From assembly GCA_045807945.1 (NCBI GenBank), contig JBJMGI010000073.1:1-19029 (forward strand): a DNA stretch of 19,029 bases, given 5' to 3'. Below, in pieces: positions 7,141-14,584 of the stretch (its first letter is position 1; each line of letters starts with the position of its first letter). Both the position numbers and the translations under genes were made by a program. Under the pieces are notes generated by a model. The model searched no databases and was not told where the DNA came from. It was given only the letters and a program-made list of their open reading frames with translations. The DNA is from CAVQGF01 sp045807945 (GTDB lineage Bacteria; Acidobacteriota; Terriglobia; Terriglobales; Acidobacteriaceae).

Positions 7141-8691
7141 CTACTGCAACAGATCCCGTGCGGACTGGTTTACAAAATTAATCACACCCTGAGGCCAAAC
7201 GCCGAGGAAGATGGTGATGGCGGCGGTGCAGATCATTGCTACGCCGATGCCGTTGGGAACTGCGGCAAGCGGTGCGTCCACATTCCCGGCGGGCTCACGC
7301 ATGTACATGACAACGATGACGCGCAGGTAGTAGTACGCAGCGACGGCGCTGTTAACAACGCCGATCACGGTCAGCCAGATGAGGTTGCCGTGCAATGCCG
7401 CGCTGAAGACGTAGAACTTTGCGAAGAAGCCGCCGGTGAGCGGGATGCCGATCAGCGAAAGCAAGAAGATGGTGAGCGTTGCCGCGAGAACGGGTGAGCG
7501 GCGCGCTAGTCCAGCGTAATCTTCAAGCGATGTAAAGCGCTCGTCCGGGCCTGCAATCTGCGACACGACGACGAAAGCGCCGAGGTTCATGAACGCATAA
7601 CTGCATGCGTAGAAGATGGCGGCTGTGATCCCGTACTGCACTGTTCCAGGTTCTGAGCTGCGGTATCCAACGAAGGCGACCAGCAGATAACCGGCGTGCG
7701 CGATGGAGGAGTACGCCAGCAGGCGCTTGATGTTGTTCTGCACCAACGCGCCGATGTTGCCGAGCGTCATGGAAAGAGCGGCGACGGCCCACACCATCCA
7801 GAACCAGCCCGGAGTAGCAGCCGCGAAGAAGATGCGCAGCAGAACCGCGAAGGCCGCAGCCTTGGGAGCGGTGGACATCAATCCGACGACAGGTGAAGGT
7901 GCGCCTTCGTAAACGTCGGGAGTCCATATGTGGAAAGGCGCGGCCGCGACCTTGAATCCGATGCCGACGAACATAAGCGCGACTGCCGCGTACACCAGTC
8001 CATAGTTGATCGGAAGCCACTGAACCGCGTTCCCGATGATGACAGGGTGCGCATTATTCTGAATGGCGGCTGCGATGCCATTGATGTTGGTTGTGCCAAC
8101 ACCACCGAAGATCAAAGCGACTCCGTAAAGGAAGAAGGCCGTGGCGAAAGAGCCCAACAAGAAATATTTCAGCGCGGATTCGGCGCTTGAAGCCGAGCGG
8201 CGGCGGAAACCGGCGAGGACGTACGAGGCGATCGAGGAAATCTCTAGCGCGACGAAGATGAGCACGAGCTCCATGGCAGACGACATCAACACCATGCCGA
8301 CTGTGCCGAGCAGGATGAGGGCATAGTACTCACCGACGCGATCGATCTGATCGTCAACCCAATCGAGAGAAGCGAGAATCGCGAATGCCGAAACCAGGCA
8401 GATGACCGCGTGGAAGAAGATGCTGAAGTGGTCCACGCGCACAAGGTCGAAAAATGCGTACCCCATGTACGGGGAGACCTGTTGCCCGTTGACTTCGACA
8501 ACGCGGCACTGAAATACGGAGGCCGCGAAGGCGAGCATTGCGCCCACGAAGCCAAGAATGCCGAGCGGCTTTCGGCTCGCACGTCCCTTCATGAAGGCTT
8601 CAGCCATCATGATTGCGGCGCCGAACAAAGTGAGAATGAGCTCGGGAAGGACGCGGATGTACTCGATGCTGGTGATCTGGATCGGTCTCAT
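7141..8691 (-). CDS. nuoN: NADH-quinone oxidoreductase subunit N
   Basis: 516 residues with about 14 membrane spans; one of the three antiporter-like proton-pumping subunits of complex I. Family segments seen include ALEISSIASYVLAGFRR, LKYFLLGSFATAFFLYGVAL, GFKVAAAPFHIWTPDVYEG with a following APKAAAFAVLLR, KRLLAYSSIAHAGYLLVAF and IGIPLTGGFFAKFYVF. These hold the conserved membrane Glu and Lys residues used in proton transfer. The E. coli protein is 485 residues, so length is normal. The ATG at 8691 overlaps the nuoM stop by four bases (ATGA), with GGGAG ten bases upstream inside the nuoM tail. It is the last nuo gene here, and no terminator fits before the convergent Sel1-TonB gene. Confidence 0.97.
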   Translation of the reverse strand: MRPIQITSIEYIRVLPELILTLFGAAIMMAEAFMKGRASRKPLGILGFVGAMLAFAASVFQCRVVEVNGQQVSPYMGYAFFDLVRVDHFSIFFHAVICLVSAFAILASLDWVDDQIDRVGEYYALILLGTVGMVLMSSAMELVLIFVALEISSIASYVLAGFRRRSASSAESALKYFLLGSFATAFFLYGVALIFGGVGTTNINGIAAAIQNNAHPVIIGNAVQWLPINYGLVYAAVALMFVGIGFKVAAAPFHIWTPDVYEGAPSPVVGLMSTAPKAAAFAVLLRIFFAAATPGWFWMVWAVAALSMTLGNIGALVQNNIKRLLAYSSIAHAGYLLVAFVGYRSSEPGTVQYGITAAIFYACSYAFMNLGAFVVVSQIAGPDERFTSLEDYAGLARRSPVLAATLTIFLLSLIGIPLTGGFFAKFYVFSAALHGNLIWLTVIGVVNSAVAAYYYLRVIVVMYMREPAGNVDAPLAAVPNGIGVAMICTAAITIFLGVWPQGVINFVNQSARDLLQ

Positions 8692-10322
8692 TCGCCGGAG
8701 GCTCCCGCTCTCAAATTGTTCGAAGACCTAGATTCCTCGGCTCCGGCGCTGCGCGCCTGCGCTCGGGATGACAACGTGGAGGGGTGCGACCCCTCTGCTC
8801 GTGTCGATAGCTGTCTGTCGGAGGTCTGCGCCGGCGGGCCGCTAAGGATTGCGTCAACGGCTGCGTCCATAGGTTTGATCCAGAGCGGCGACGCCACGCC
8901 CATGATTAGAGCCAGAACGGCGAGAGGCCAGAGCGCGCCGCGTTCACGCATATCGAGATCGCCAAGCGTGTTGTTCACGGCATTTTTTACCGTGCCGTAG
9001 AAGACGCGCTGGTACATCCAAAGCATGTAGCACGCGCTCCAGATGACGCCGGTGGCGCCGAGAATCCCCCAGAGTGGGACTTGCAGGAATGCGCCGCTGA
9101 GGACGAGGAACTCGCCGACGAAGCCATTCATGAGCGGCAATCCGATGGAGGAGAGCGTGACCAGCAAGAAGATGAATGCGTATGCAGGCATCGGCGTTGC
9201 AAGGCCGCCGAATTCGGAGATCTCGTACGTGTGGCGGCGGTCGTAGATGATGCCGGCTAACATGAACAGCGCGCCGGTAGACACGCCGTGATTCAGCATT
9301 TGGTAGATCGCGCCGTCGGTGCCTGCTTGCGTGAAGGTAAAAATGCCGAGGACGATGAATCCGAGGTGGCTGACGGACGAATACGCAATCAGTTTCTTCA
9401 GATTCGGCTGCACCATCGCGACCAGTGCGCCGTAGATGATGCCGATGATGGCGAGTGCGACGATCCATCCGGATTGCGCGCGAGCTTCATCCGGGAAGAG
9501 GCCGACGTTGAAGCGCAGTAGGCCGTAGGTTCCCATTTTCAGCAGGACGCCGGCGAGCAGCACCGAGCCGCCGGTCGGAGCTTCCACGTGCGCATCTGGT
9601 AGCCAGGTGTGCAGCGGGAAGAGCGGGACCTTCACGGCGAAGGCGACGAAGAAGCCGAGGAACAGCAGCAGTGATGTCGTCGGCGTGAGCGCAAGGTGTC
9701 CTGAAGCGAGTGCCTCACGGATGGCGGTGAACTCAAAGCTGCCGGTGTTCACGTATAGCCAGATGATCGCGGCGAGCATGAAGACCGAGGCGATCATGGT
9801 GTACAGGAAAAATTTAACGGCGGCGTAGATGCGGCGCTCGTGTCCGTACATGCCGATGATCAGCGCCATCGGGATCAGTGTGGCTTCCCAGAAAACGTAG
9901 AAGAGGAAGAGGTCGAGTGCGACAAAGACGCCGAGCATCGCCGTCTCAAGCAGCAGCATGAGAATAAAGAATTCCTTCAAGCGGCCGTGCACCGAGCTCC
10001 ACTGGATGATGATGCTGAAGGGAACGAGGAACGTGGTCAGTACCACGAGCCATAGCGAGATGCCGTCCACCGCGAGGTGGTAGTGGATATTCGGCGAGGC
10101 CATCCAAACCTTATTGATATCGAACTGAAAGCCTGCGTTCGCGCTGTTGAAGTAAAAAGGAAGATGCAGCGACGCCACGAAGGCAGCGATGGAAACTGCG
10201 AGGGCAAACCATTTGACGGCGCGATCACCCTTTTCGCTGCGCGGGAAGGCCATCAAGATGGCCGCGCCGATGGCGGGCAAGAAGGTGATGACGGTGAGGA
10301 TGTTGTGGTCGAGCCAGCTCAT
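8688..10322 (-). CDS. nuoM: NADH-quinone oxidoreductase subunit M with a repeat-encoded C-terminal tail
   Basis: 544 residues. Antiporter-like pumping subunit of complex I with about 14 membrane spans. Motifs: LAVDGISLWLVVLTTFLVPF, FYVFWEATLIPMALIIGMYG (the essential Glu), FAVKVPLFPLHTWLPDAHVE, GVLLKMGTYGLLRF, KKLIAYSSVSHLGFIVLG, GLPLMNGFVGEFLVLSGAF. The start is the ATG at 10322, giving MSWLDHNILTVITFLPAIGA. It has AGGAG ten bases upstream and an ATGA overlap with the nuoL stop; a longer in-frame extension upstream is Arg-rich and lies inside nuoL. The normal protein ends near PLWIKPMDAAVDAIL. The last 35 residues (8795-8691) are encoded by a stem-loop, a copy of the dispersed repeat (LSSRAQARSAGAEESRS) and the nuoN ribosome binding region. 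Confidence 0.96.
   Translation of the reverse strand: MSWLDHNILTVITFLPAIGAAILMAFPRSEKGDRAVKWFALAVSIAAFVASLHLPFYFNSANAGFQFDINKVWMASPNIHYHLAVDGISLWLVVLTTFLVPFSIIIQWSSVHGRLKEFFILMLLLETAMLGVFVALDLFLFYVFWEATLIPMALIIGMYGHERRIYAAVKFFLYTMIASVFMLAAIIWLYVNTGSFEFTAIREALASGHLALTPTTSLLLFLGFFVAFAVKVPLFPLHTWLPDAHVEAPTGGSVLLAGVLLKMGTYGLLRFNVGLFPDEARAQSGWIVALAIIGIIYGALVAMVQPNLKKLIAYSSVSHLGFIVLGIFTFTQAGTDGAIYQMLNHGVSTGALFMLAGIIYDRRHTYEISEFGGLATPMPAYAFIFLLVTLSSIGLPLMNGFVGEFLVLSGAFLQVPLWGILGATGVIWSACYMLWMYQRVFYGTVKNAVNNTLGDLDMRERGALWPLAVLALIMGVASPLWIKPMDAAVDAILSGPPAQTSDRQLSTRAEGSHPSTLSSRAQARSAGAEESRSSNNLRAGASGE
8726..8774 (-). repeat. Dispersed hairpin repeat, copy 2 (inside the nuoM 3' end)
   Basis: A 49-bp copy with ends ACCTAGATTCCTCG and CTCGGGATGACAA on the plus strand, the same orientation as the other three copies. 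It lies wholly within the nuoM reading frame and encodes about 16 residues of its tail, in frame and without a stop. The left end has one change (ATTCC for ATCCC) relative to copies 1, 3 and 4. Confidence 0.85.
8779..8795. repeat. Stem-loop GAGGGGT-GCG-ACCCCTC in the nuoM 3' coding region
   Basis: Perfect 7-bp inverted repeat with a 3-base loop, four bases from dispersed repeat copy 2. In the transcript it would form a strong hairpin within nuoM coding sequence, upstream of the nuoN start. It is translated as part of the nuoM tail. No T-run follows, so it is unlikely to be a terminator. Confidence 0.75.
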
Positions 10323-12421
10323 CGCGTCCACACTCCTTTCACCCCGGCCCAGATCATGAAGGCAAGCACGGCGGCAGCGCCGGCCGCGACCCATGCGGCG
10401 TAGCTGCGAACGTTCCCGGACTGCATGCGACGAGTCTGGTTGCTGATGCCGCGTGTGTCAGCGGCGACGTGGTTCACGGTGCCGTCGATCATCGAGACAT
10501 CCACGGTGCGCCAGAGCACTTTCGTCGAGAACCACATAAGCGGACGGACGATGATGGCGTTGTAGATCTCGTCAACGTAATACTTGTTCAGCACGGTTTG
10601 ATACAGCCCGTGCATGCTGGCGGCGATGCGGTCGGGAAGCTCGCGACGCTTGTAATAGAAGAGGTACGCGAGTCCGAAGCCGCCGAGTGCAGTAAGAACG
10701 GAGACTCCGGTGAGCGCGAGCTCGGTGCCGGTATCACCGTGCGGTTCTGCGGTTCCTGCCTGCGCGGGATTCGGTGCCTCAGCATTCGGAGTGTTGTGCG
10801 CGCCCGGGGCTGCAGCTTCATGTTCGAAGACCGGCCGCATGAACGATTCGAAATGGTTCGAGCCGCCAAGAGCGTGCGGAATGCCGACCCATCCGCCAAT
10901 GGTTGCGAGGACAGCCAGAATGACCAGAGGCGCGAGCATCGACCAGGGGCTTTCGTGAACGCCGTGTGCATGAGCGTGGTCTTGTGAAGGATCGTGATCG
11001 TCACCATGACCGTGGGATGCGGCATGCGCGGGATCATGAGACGGTGATGCCGATTCGCGGCGCTCGCCGAAGAACGTCATGAACCAGAGCCGGAACATGT
11101 AGAACGAGGTCATGAACGCGGTGATGATGCCGAGCAGCCAGAGAACAATGTTCAACTCGGAGCCCGCGACTGAAGAGAAGGCTTTGCTGGAGAACGTCTG
11201 CCAAAGGATTTCGTCCTTGGAGAAGAAACCCGCCAGCGGCGGGATACCGGCGATGGCAATGGTCGCGACGGTCATCGTGCCAAAAGTCCACGGAATCAGC
11301 TTGCGAAGGCCGCCCATATGGCGCATGTCCTGCTCACCCGAGAGTGCGTGGATGACCGAACCAGCGGCGAGGAAGAGCAGCGCCTTGAAGAAGGCGTGCG
11401 TCATGAGGTGGAAGATTCCGGCGGCATACGCGCCGACGCCGCAGGCCAGGAACATGTAGCCGAGCTGCGAGACAGTGGAGTAAGCGAGGACGCGCTTGAT
11501 GTCGGTCTGCGTGATGCCGATGGTGGCGGCGAACATCGCGGTGGCGCATCCGACGATGGCAACGACCATCAGCGCGTGCGGCGCGTGATTAAAGATGACG
11601 TTCGAGCGCGCAACCATGTAAACGCCGGCTGTGACCATGGTGGCAGCGTGGATCAGCGCTGAGACAGGCGTGGGGCCTTCCATCGCGTCGGGCAGCCAAA
11701 CATAAAGCGGGATCTGAGCGGATTTTCCCGCGGCTCCGAGCATGAGCAGAAGCGCGGTGATGGTCAGGGTTCCCCAGTGCATGTCCACAGGGAGACGGCC
11801 GATATGCGAGAAGACGGTGAGATAGTTCAGTGTCCCAGTCTCGCGCATGATCAGGAACATCGCGATGAGGAAGCCGAAGTCGCCGATACGGTTGACGATG
11901 AATGCTTTTTTACCGGCGTTCGCGGCTGAGTCTTTGAGGAAGTAGAAGCCGATCAGCAGGTACGAGGCGAGGCCTACACCTTCCCATCCGACGAACATCA
12001 GCAGGTAATTGTTCGCGAGGATGAGCGTCAGCATGAAGAACATAAACAGGTTCAGGTAGGCGAAGAAGCGGTAGTAGCCGCCCTCGTGAGCCATGTAGCC
12101 GACGGAATAAATGTGGATGAGGAAACCGACTCCGGTCACGACCAGCAGCATGATCATGGAGAGCTGGTCGAGTTGATATCCAAAGTTGACGGTGAAGGAG
12201 CCGGCCTGGATCCAGCGTCCGAGGACCTCGATGTGAGGAATGGTTTGCAGTGAGCCGAACTGTGAGGCGATCCACAGTGCCTGCACGAGTGCGGCGCCGG
12301 GAAAGGCGAGCGCGACGGCATTCACGACGCGCTGCGGGAAGCGGCGGCCGAAGAGTCCGTTGATGGCTGCGCCGACCAGCGGGAGAACCGGAATCAGCCA
12401 GAGATGTAGGTTTTCGTTCAT
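10319..12421 (-). CDS. nuoL: NADH-quinone oxidoreductase subunit L
   Basis: 700 residues; the largest antiporter-like subunit of complex I, ending in the long lateral helix and a last membrane span (ELPDRIAASMHGLYQTVLN ... YAAWVAAGAAAVLAFMIWAG). Motifs: YQLDQLSMIMLLVVTGVGFL, FVGWEGVGLASYLLIGFYF (essential Glu near 147), GKSAQIPLYVWLPDAMEGPT, DIKRVLAYSTVSQLGYMFLA, IAGIPPLAGFFSKDEILW. The E. coli protein is about 613 residues. Much of the excess is two polar loops: a His/Asp-rich loop at about 458-490 with nine His residues and an Ala/Pro/Glu loop at about 534-563. The ATG at 12421 lies 21 bases after the nuoK stop with only a weak ribosome binding site. The gene ends in an ATGA overlap with nuoM. 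Confidence 0.97.
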   Translation of the reverse strand: MNENLHLWLIPVLPLVGAAINGLFGRRFPQRVVNAVALAFPGAALVQALWIASQFGSLQTIPHIEVLGRWIQAGSFTVNFGYQLDQLSMIMLLVVTGVGFLIHIYSVGYMAHEGGYYRFFAYLNLFMFFMLTLILANNYLLMFVGWEGVGLASYLLIGFYFLKDSAANAGKKAFIVNRIGDFGFLIAMFLIMRETGTLNYLTVFSHIGRLPVDMHWGTLTITALLLMLGAAGKSAQIPLYVWLPDAMEGPTPVSALIHAATMVTAGVYMVARSNVIFNHAPHALMVVAIVGCATAMFAATIGITQTDIKRVLAYSTVSQLGYMFLACGVGAYAAGIFHLMTHAFFKALLFLAAGSVIHALSGEQDMRHMGGLRKLIPWTFGTMTVATIAIAGIPPLAGFFSKDEILWQTFSSKAFSSVAGSELNIVLWLLGIITAFMTSFYMFRLWFMTFFGERRESASPSHDPAHAASHGHGDDHDPSQDHAHAHGVHESPWSMLAPLVILAVLATIGGWVGIPHALGGSNHFESFMRPVFEHEAAAPGAHNTPNAEAPNPAQAGTAEPHGDTGTELALTGVSVLTALGGFGLAYLFYYKRRELPDRIAASMHGLYQTVLNKYYVDEIYNAIIVRPLMWFSTKVLWRTVDVSMIDGTVNHVAADTRGISNQTRRMQSGNVRSYAAWVAAGAAAVLAFMIWAGVKGVWTR

Positions 12422-12442
12422 TCTTGTTTGTTCTCGGGGCCC

Positions 12443-12745
12443 TTACATCTTCAGCAGATTTACTTTGTCTATGTTCAGCGTGTCGCGCGTACGGAAAACC
12501 TCAATGATGATGGCGAGGCCGACGGCGGCTTCGGCGGCGGCAACCACCATCACGAAAAAGACGAATATGTTTCCGCTCAATCGGTGCAGTTCGGCGGAGA
12601 AGGCGACGAAGGACAAGTTCACGGCGTTGAGCATCAGCTCGATCGACATGAAGATAGTGATGATGTTGCGCTTGAGCAGGAATCCGGCAACGCCGAGGCA
12701 GAACAGGATCGCGCTGAGGACGAGATAGTAAGAGATCGGGACCAT
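12443..12745 (-). CDS. nuoK: NADH-quinone oxidoreductase subunit K
   Basis: 100 residues, the usual size, with three membrane spans. The two membrane-embedded glutamates needed for coupling are present: E36 in MSIELMLNAVNL and E72 in VAAAEAAVGLAI. It sits in the membrane arm between NuoJ and NuoN. The ATG at 12745 overlaps the nuoJ stop by one base (TAATG), which points to coupled translation. nuoL follows after 21 bases. Confidence 0.98.
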   Translation of the reverse strand: MVPISYYLVLSAILFCLGVAGFLLKRNIITIFMSIELMLNAVNLSFVAFSAELHRLSGNIFVFFVMVVAAAEAAVGLAIIIEVFRTRDTLNIDKVNLLKM

Positions 12746-13326
12746 TACGCGTGGATCCTTTCTGCGGGTTCTTGCGATTCAGGACGCGGCGCTTCAGCGG
12801 TGATCTCAGGCGCGCGGTCCGCCGGTGACGCGTCGTCACGTTTGGCCAAAACGACGGCCCCCATGATGCCGATCAGGACAAGCACCGATGTGACTTCGAA
12901 GGGAAGCAGGTAGTCCTGGAAGAGCAGGCGGCCGATGTCTTGCGTGCTGGCGTGGAACTGGCCAATGGTGTAGCCGGATTCACCGAGACGCCCGCGCGCG
13001 AAAACGAAGACGCAGAGGCCGATGAGCGCTGCGACGCCGGGAACTCCGATGAGAGTGGCGACGGTACTGCCAGGAGTTCGCTCTTCTATTCCCGCATTCA
13101 GCAACATGATGGTGAAGACGAACAACACCATGATCGCGCCGGCGTAGACGATGAGCTGCACGGCAGCGACGAACTCAGCGCCGAGCAAGAGATAAAGCAC
13201 CGCGAGCGCACCCATTACGACGACGAGCGAGAGCGCGCTGTTGATGGGGTGCTTCTGCAGCAGCAGGTTGATGGCCGCCGCTACCGCTACCGCCGCGAAG
13301 ATGAAAAATAAGATCTGATGCAGCAT
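12745..13326 (-). CDS. nuoJ: NADH-quinone oxidoreductase subunit J
   Basis: 193 residues from the ATG at 13326 (MLHQILFFIFAAVAVAAAIN), with about five membrane spans. The conserved segment AVQLIVYAGAIMVLFVFTIMLLN (about 54-76) carries the pi-bulge helix that links quinone chemistry to pumping. The last ~30 residues (KRDDASPADRAPEITAEA and on) form a polar Pro/Glu tail without membrane character. A TTG at 13347 would add seven residues (MPASDKN) reaching into a repeat stem-loop, so the ATG is preferred; its ribosome binding site is weak. nuoI normally lies directly upstream, but here a repeat cluster and then nuoH are found. Confidence 0.95.
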   Translation of the reverse strand: MLHQILFFIFAAVAVAAAINLLLQKHPINSALSLVVVMGALAVLYLLLGAEFVAAVQLIVYAGAIMVLFVFTIMLLNAGIEERTPGSTVATLIGVPGVAALIGLCVFVFARGRLGESGYTIGQFHASTQDIGRLLFQDYLLPFEVTSVLVLIGIMGAVVLAKRDDASPADRAPEITAEAPRPESQEPAERIHA

Positions 13327-13339
13327 GTTTTTGTCGCTC

Positions 13340-13355
13340 GCAGGCAAAAGCCCGC
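13340..13355. repeat. Imperfect stem-loop GCAGGC-AAAA-GCCCGC upstream of nuoJ
   Basis: A 6-bp inverted repeat with one mismatch and a 4-base loop, 13 bases upstream of the nuoJ ATG and beside dispersed repeat copy 3. It matches the shape of the palindrome at 1371-1386. Confidence 0.55.
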
Positions 13356-13359
13356 GAAA

Positions 13360-13412
13360 ACCAGATCCCTCGACTCGCGCTCACTCACGTTCGCGCTCGC
13401 TCGGGATGACAA
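13360..13412 (-). repeat. Dispersed hairpin repeat, copy 3 (nuoH-nuoJ junction)
   Basis: A 53-bp copy with ends ACCAGATCCCTCG (one base shorter than the others) and CTCGGGATGACAA. It occupies the place where nuoI would be expected, flanked on both sides by short stem-loops. Same orientation relative to transcription as copies 1, 2 and 4. The rest of this 157-base gap is the two stem-loops and about 35 bases without recognisable content. Confidence 0.85.
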
Positions 13413-13431
13413 CGCAAAACACTTTGTATAT

Positions 13432-13449
13432 GCAGGCCTAAAGGCCTGC
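13432..13449. repeat. Stem-loop GCAGGCC-TAAA-GGCCTGC downstream of nuoH
   Basis: Perfect 7-bp inverted repeat with a TAAA loop, about 35 bases after the nuoH stop in the direction of transcription. Its arms and loop resemble the palindromes at 1371-1386 and 17313-17326. It could stabilise the nuoEFGH part of the transcript or attenuate transcription. There is no T-run, so a full intrinsic terminator is not supported. Confidence 0.75.
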
Positions 13450-13483
13450 TCCACCCGAAAGCAATTTTCGTTCTTGTCCGAAC

Positions 13484-14584
13484 CTACTTCGCAAAATAAG
13501 CCACGACGAAACTTGTAACAACAACATTTGCCAGCGCGAGCGGAAATAGAAACTTCCAGCCGAAGGACATCAATTGGTCATAGCGGAAGCGCGGCAGCGT
13601 GCCGCGGATCCAGATGTAAACAAAAATAAACGCGACGACTTTGAGAACGAACCAGAAGACTGGCATCAAGACCTGCGCGATCGGCGGTAGGAAGTGCGGC
13701 GTCGCAATATTCAGCGGCGCGTGCCATCCGCCCAAGAAGAGCGCGGTCGCGATGCAAGAGACGGTGAACATATTGCAGTATTCGGCAATAAAGAAGATGG
13801 CAAACTTCATCGAGCTGTATTCAGTGTGGTACCCCGCGACGAGCTCGGTCTCGGCTTCGGGAAGATCGAACGGAATGCGGTTCGTCTCAGCGTACGCCGC
13901 GGTCACGTAAGTGAAAAACGCGATGATCTGCGGGAAGATATTCCAGCGCGGGATCCAGCTCAGCCACGCAACGTTCGGAAACCAGCTACCCGATTGCTGG
14001 TTCACGATCTCGCGCAGGCTGAGCGAGTTCGCGATCAGCAGCACTCCGACAAGCGAGATTCCGAGCGAGACTTCGTAGCTGATCATTTGCGCGCTGGCGC
14101 GGAGAGAGCCGAGCAGCGCGTACTTCGAGTTCGATGACCATCCTGCGAGCGCGATCCCGTAAACCCCGACCGACGTTATCCCGAGAATCAGGAGCAGGGC
14201 GATGTTGATGTCAACAGGGACGCCGTTGAGCACAGTGCCGGTGACCTGGAGCGGAGTGGTTACACCACCAACCGTGATCGTATTTCCCACGGGCACGAGA
14301 CTGATAGGCAACAACGCAGGGACCAACGCGATCATCGGCGCCAGCACAAACAAAGTCTTGTGCACGTACGGCGGCGTGAGGTCTTCCTTCAAGATGAACT
14401 TGATCCCGTCCGCCATCGGCTGCAGCAGGCCGAAGGGGCCGACGCGCGTGGGTCCCCAACGGTTCTGCATTCGTCCGATGAGCTTTCGCTCGAGCCAGAC
14501 GGTGTAGGCGGCCGCGGTCATCACAATAAAGAAGACCAGCAGGACCTTGATGATGCTGACGAGAATGAAGATCGGCCAGGTCAT
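13484..14584 (-). CDS. nuoH: NADH-quinone oxidoreductase subunit H
   Basis: 366 residues, eight or so membrane spans. NuoH forms the quinone chamber at the junction of the two arms. Diagnostic motifs: YTVWLERKLIGRMQNRWGPT, VGPFGLLQPMADGIKFILKE, KYALLGSLRASAQMISYEVS, ETNRIPFDLPEAETELVAGY followed by HTEYSSMKF, and near the end RGTLPRFRYDQLMSFGWK. The E. coli protein is 325 residues; a somewhat long loop (about 103-125, TITVGGVTTPLQVTGTVLNG) accounts for part of the difference. The ATG at 14584 overlaps the nuoG stop by four bases (ATGA). NuoI, its usual neighbour and structural partner, is not encoded next to it. Confidence 0.97.
   Translation of the reverse strand: MTWPIFILVSIIKVLLVFFIVMTAAAYTVWLERKLIGRMQNRWGPTRVGPFGLLQPMADGIKFILKEDLTPPYVHKTLFVLAPMIALVPALLPISLVPVGNTITVGGVTTPLQVTGTVLNGVPVDINIALLLILGITSVGVYGIALAGWSSNSKYALLGSLRASAQMISYEVSLGISLVGVLLIANSLSLREIVNQQSGSWFPNVAWLSWIPRWNIFPQIIAFFTYVTAAYAETNRIPFDLPEAETELVAGYHTEYSSMKFAIFFIAEYCNMFTVSCIATALFLGGWHAPLNIATPHFLPPIAQVLMPVFWFVLKVVAFIFVYIWIRGTLPRFRYDQLMSFGWKFLFPLALANVVVTSFVVAYFAK

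Noticed and set aside
8779..8795. Stem-loop considered as an intrinsic terminator of nuoM
   Set aside because: It lies inside the coding frame, has no T-run on the transcribed strand, and nuoN follows by ATGA overlap.
10323..10394. N-terminal extension of NuoM
   Set aside because: The added 24 residues are Arg-rich, lie within nuoL and precede a good ATG with a ribosome binding site and ATGA overlap.
13318..13518. Plus-strand frame over the nuoH-nuoJ gap, considered as a possible nuoI remnant
   Set aside because: No CxxCxxCxxxCP motif in any frame; the region is repeats and the gene would not fit.
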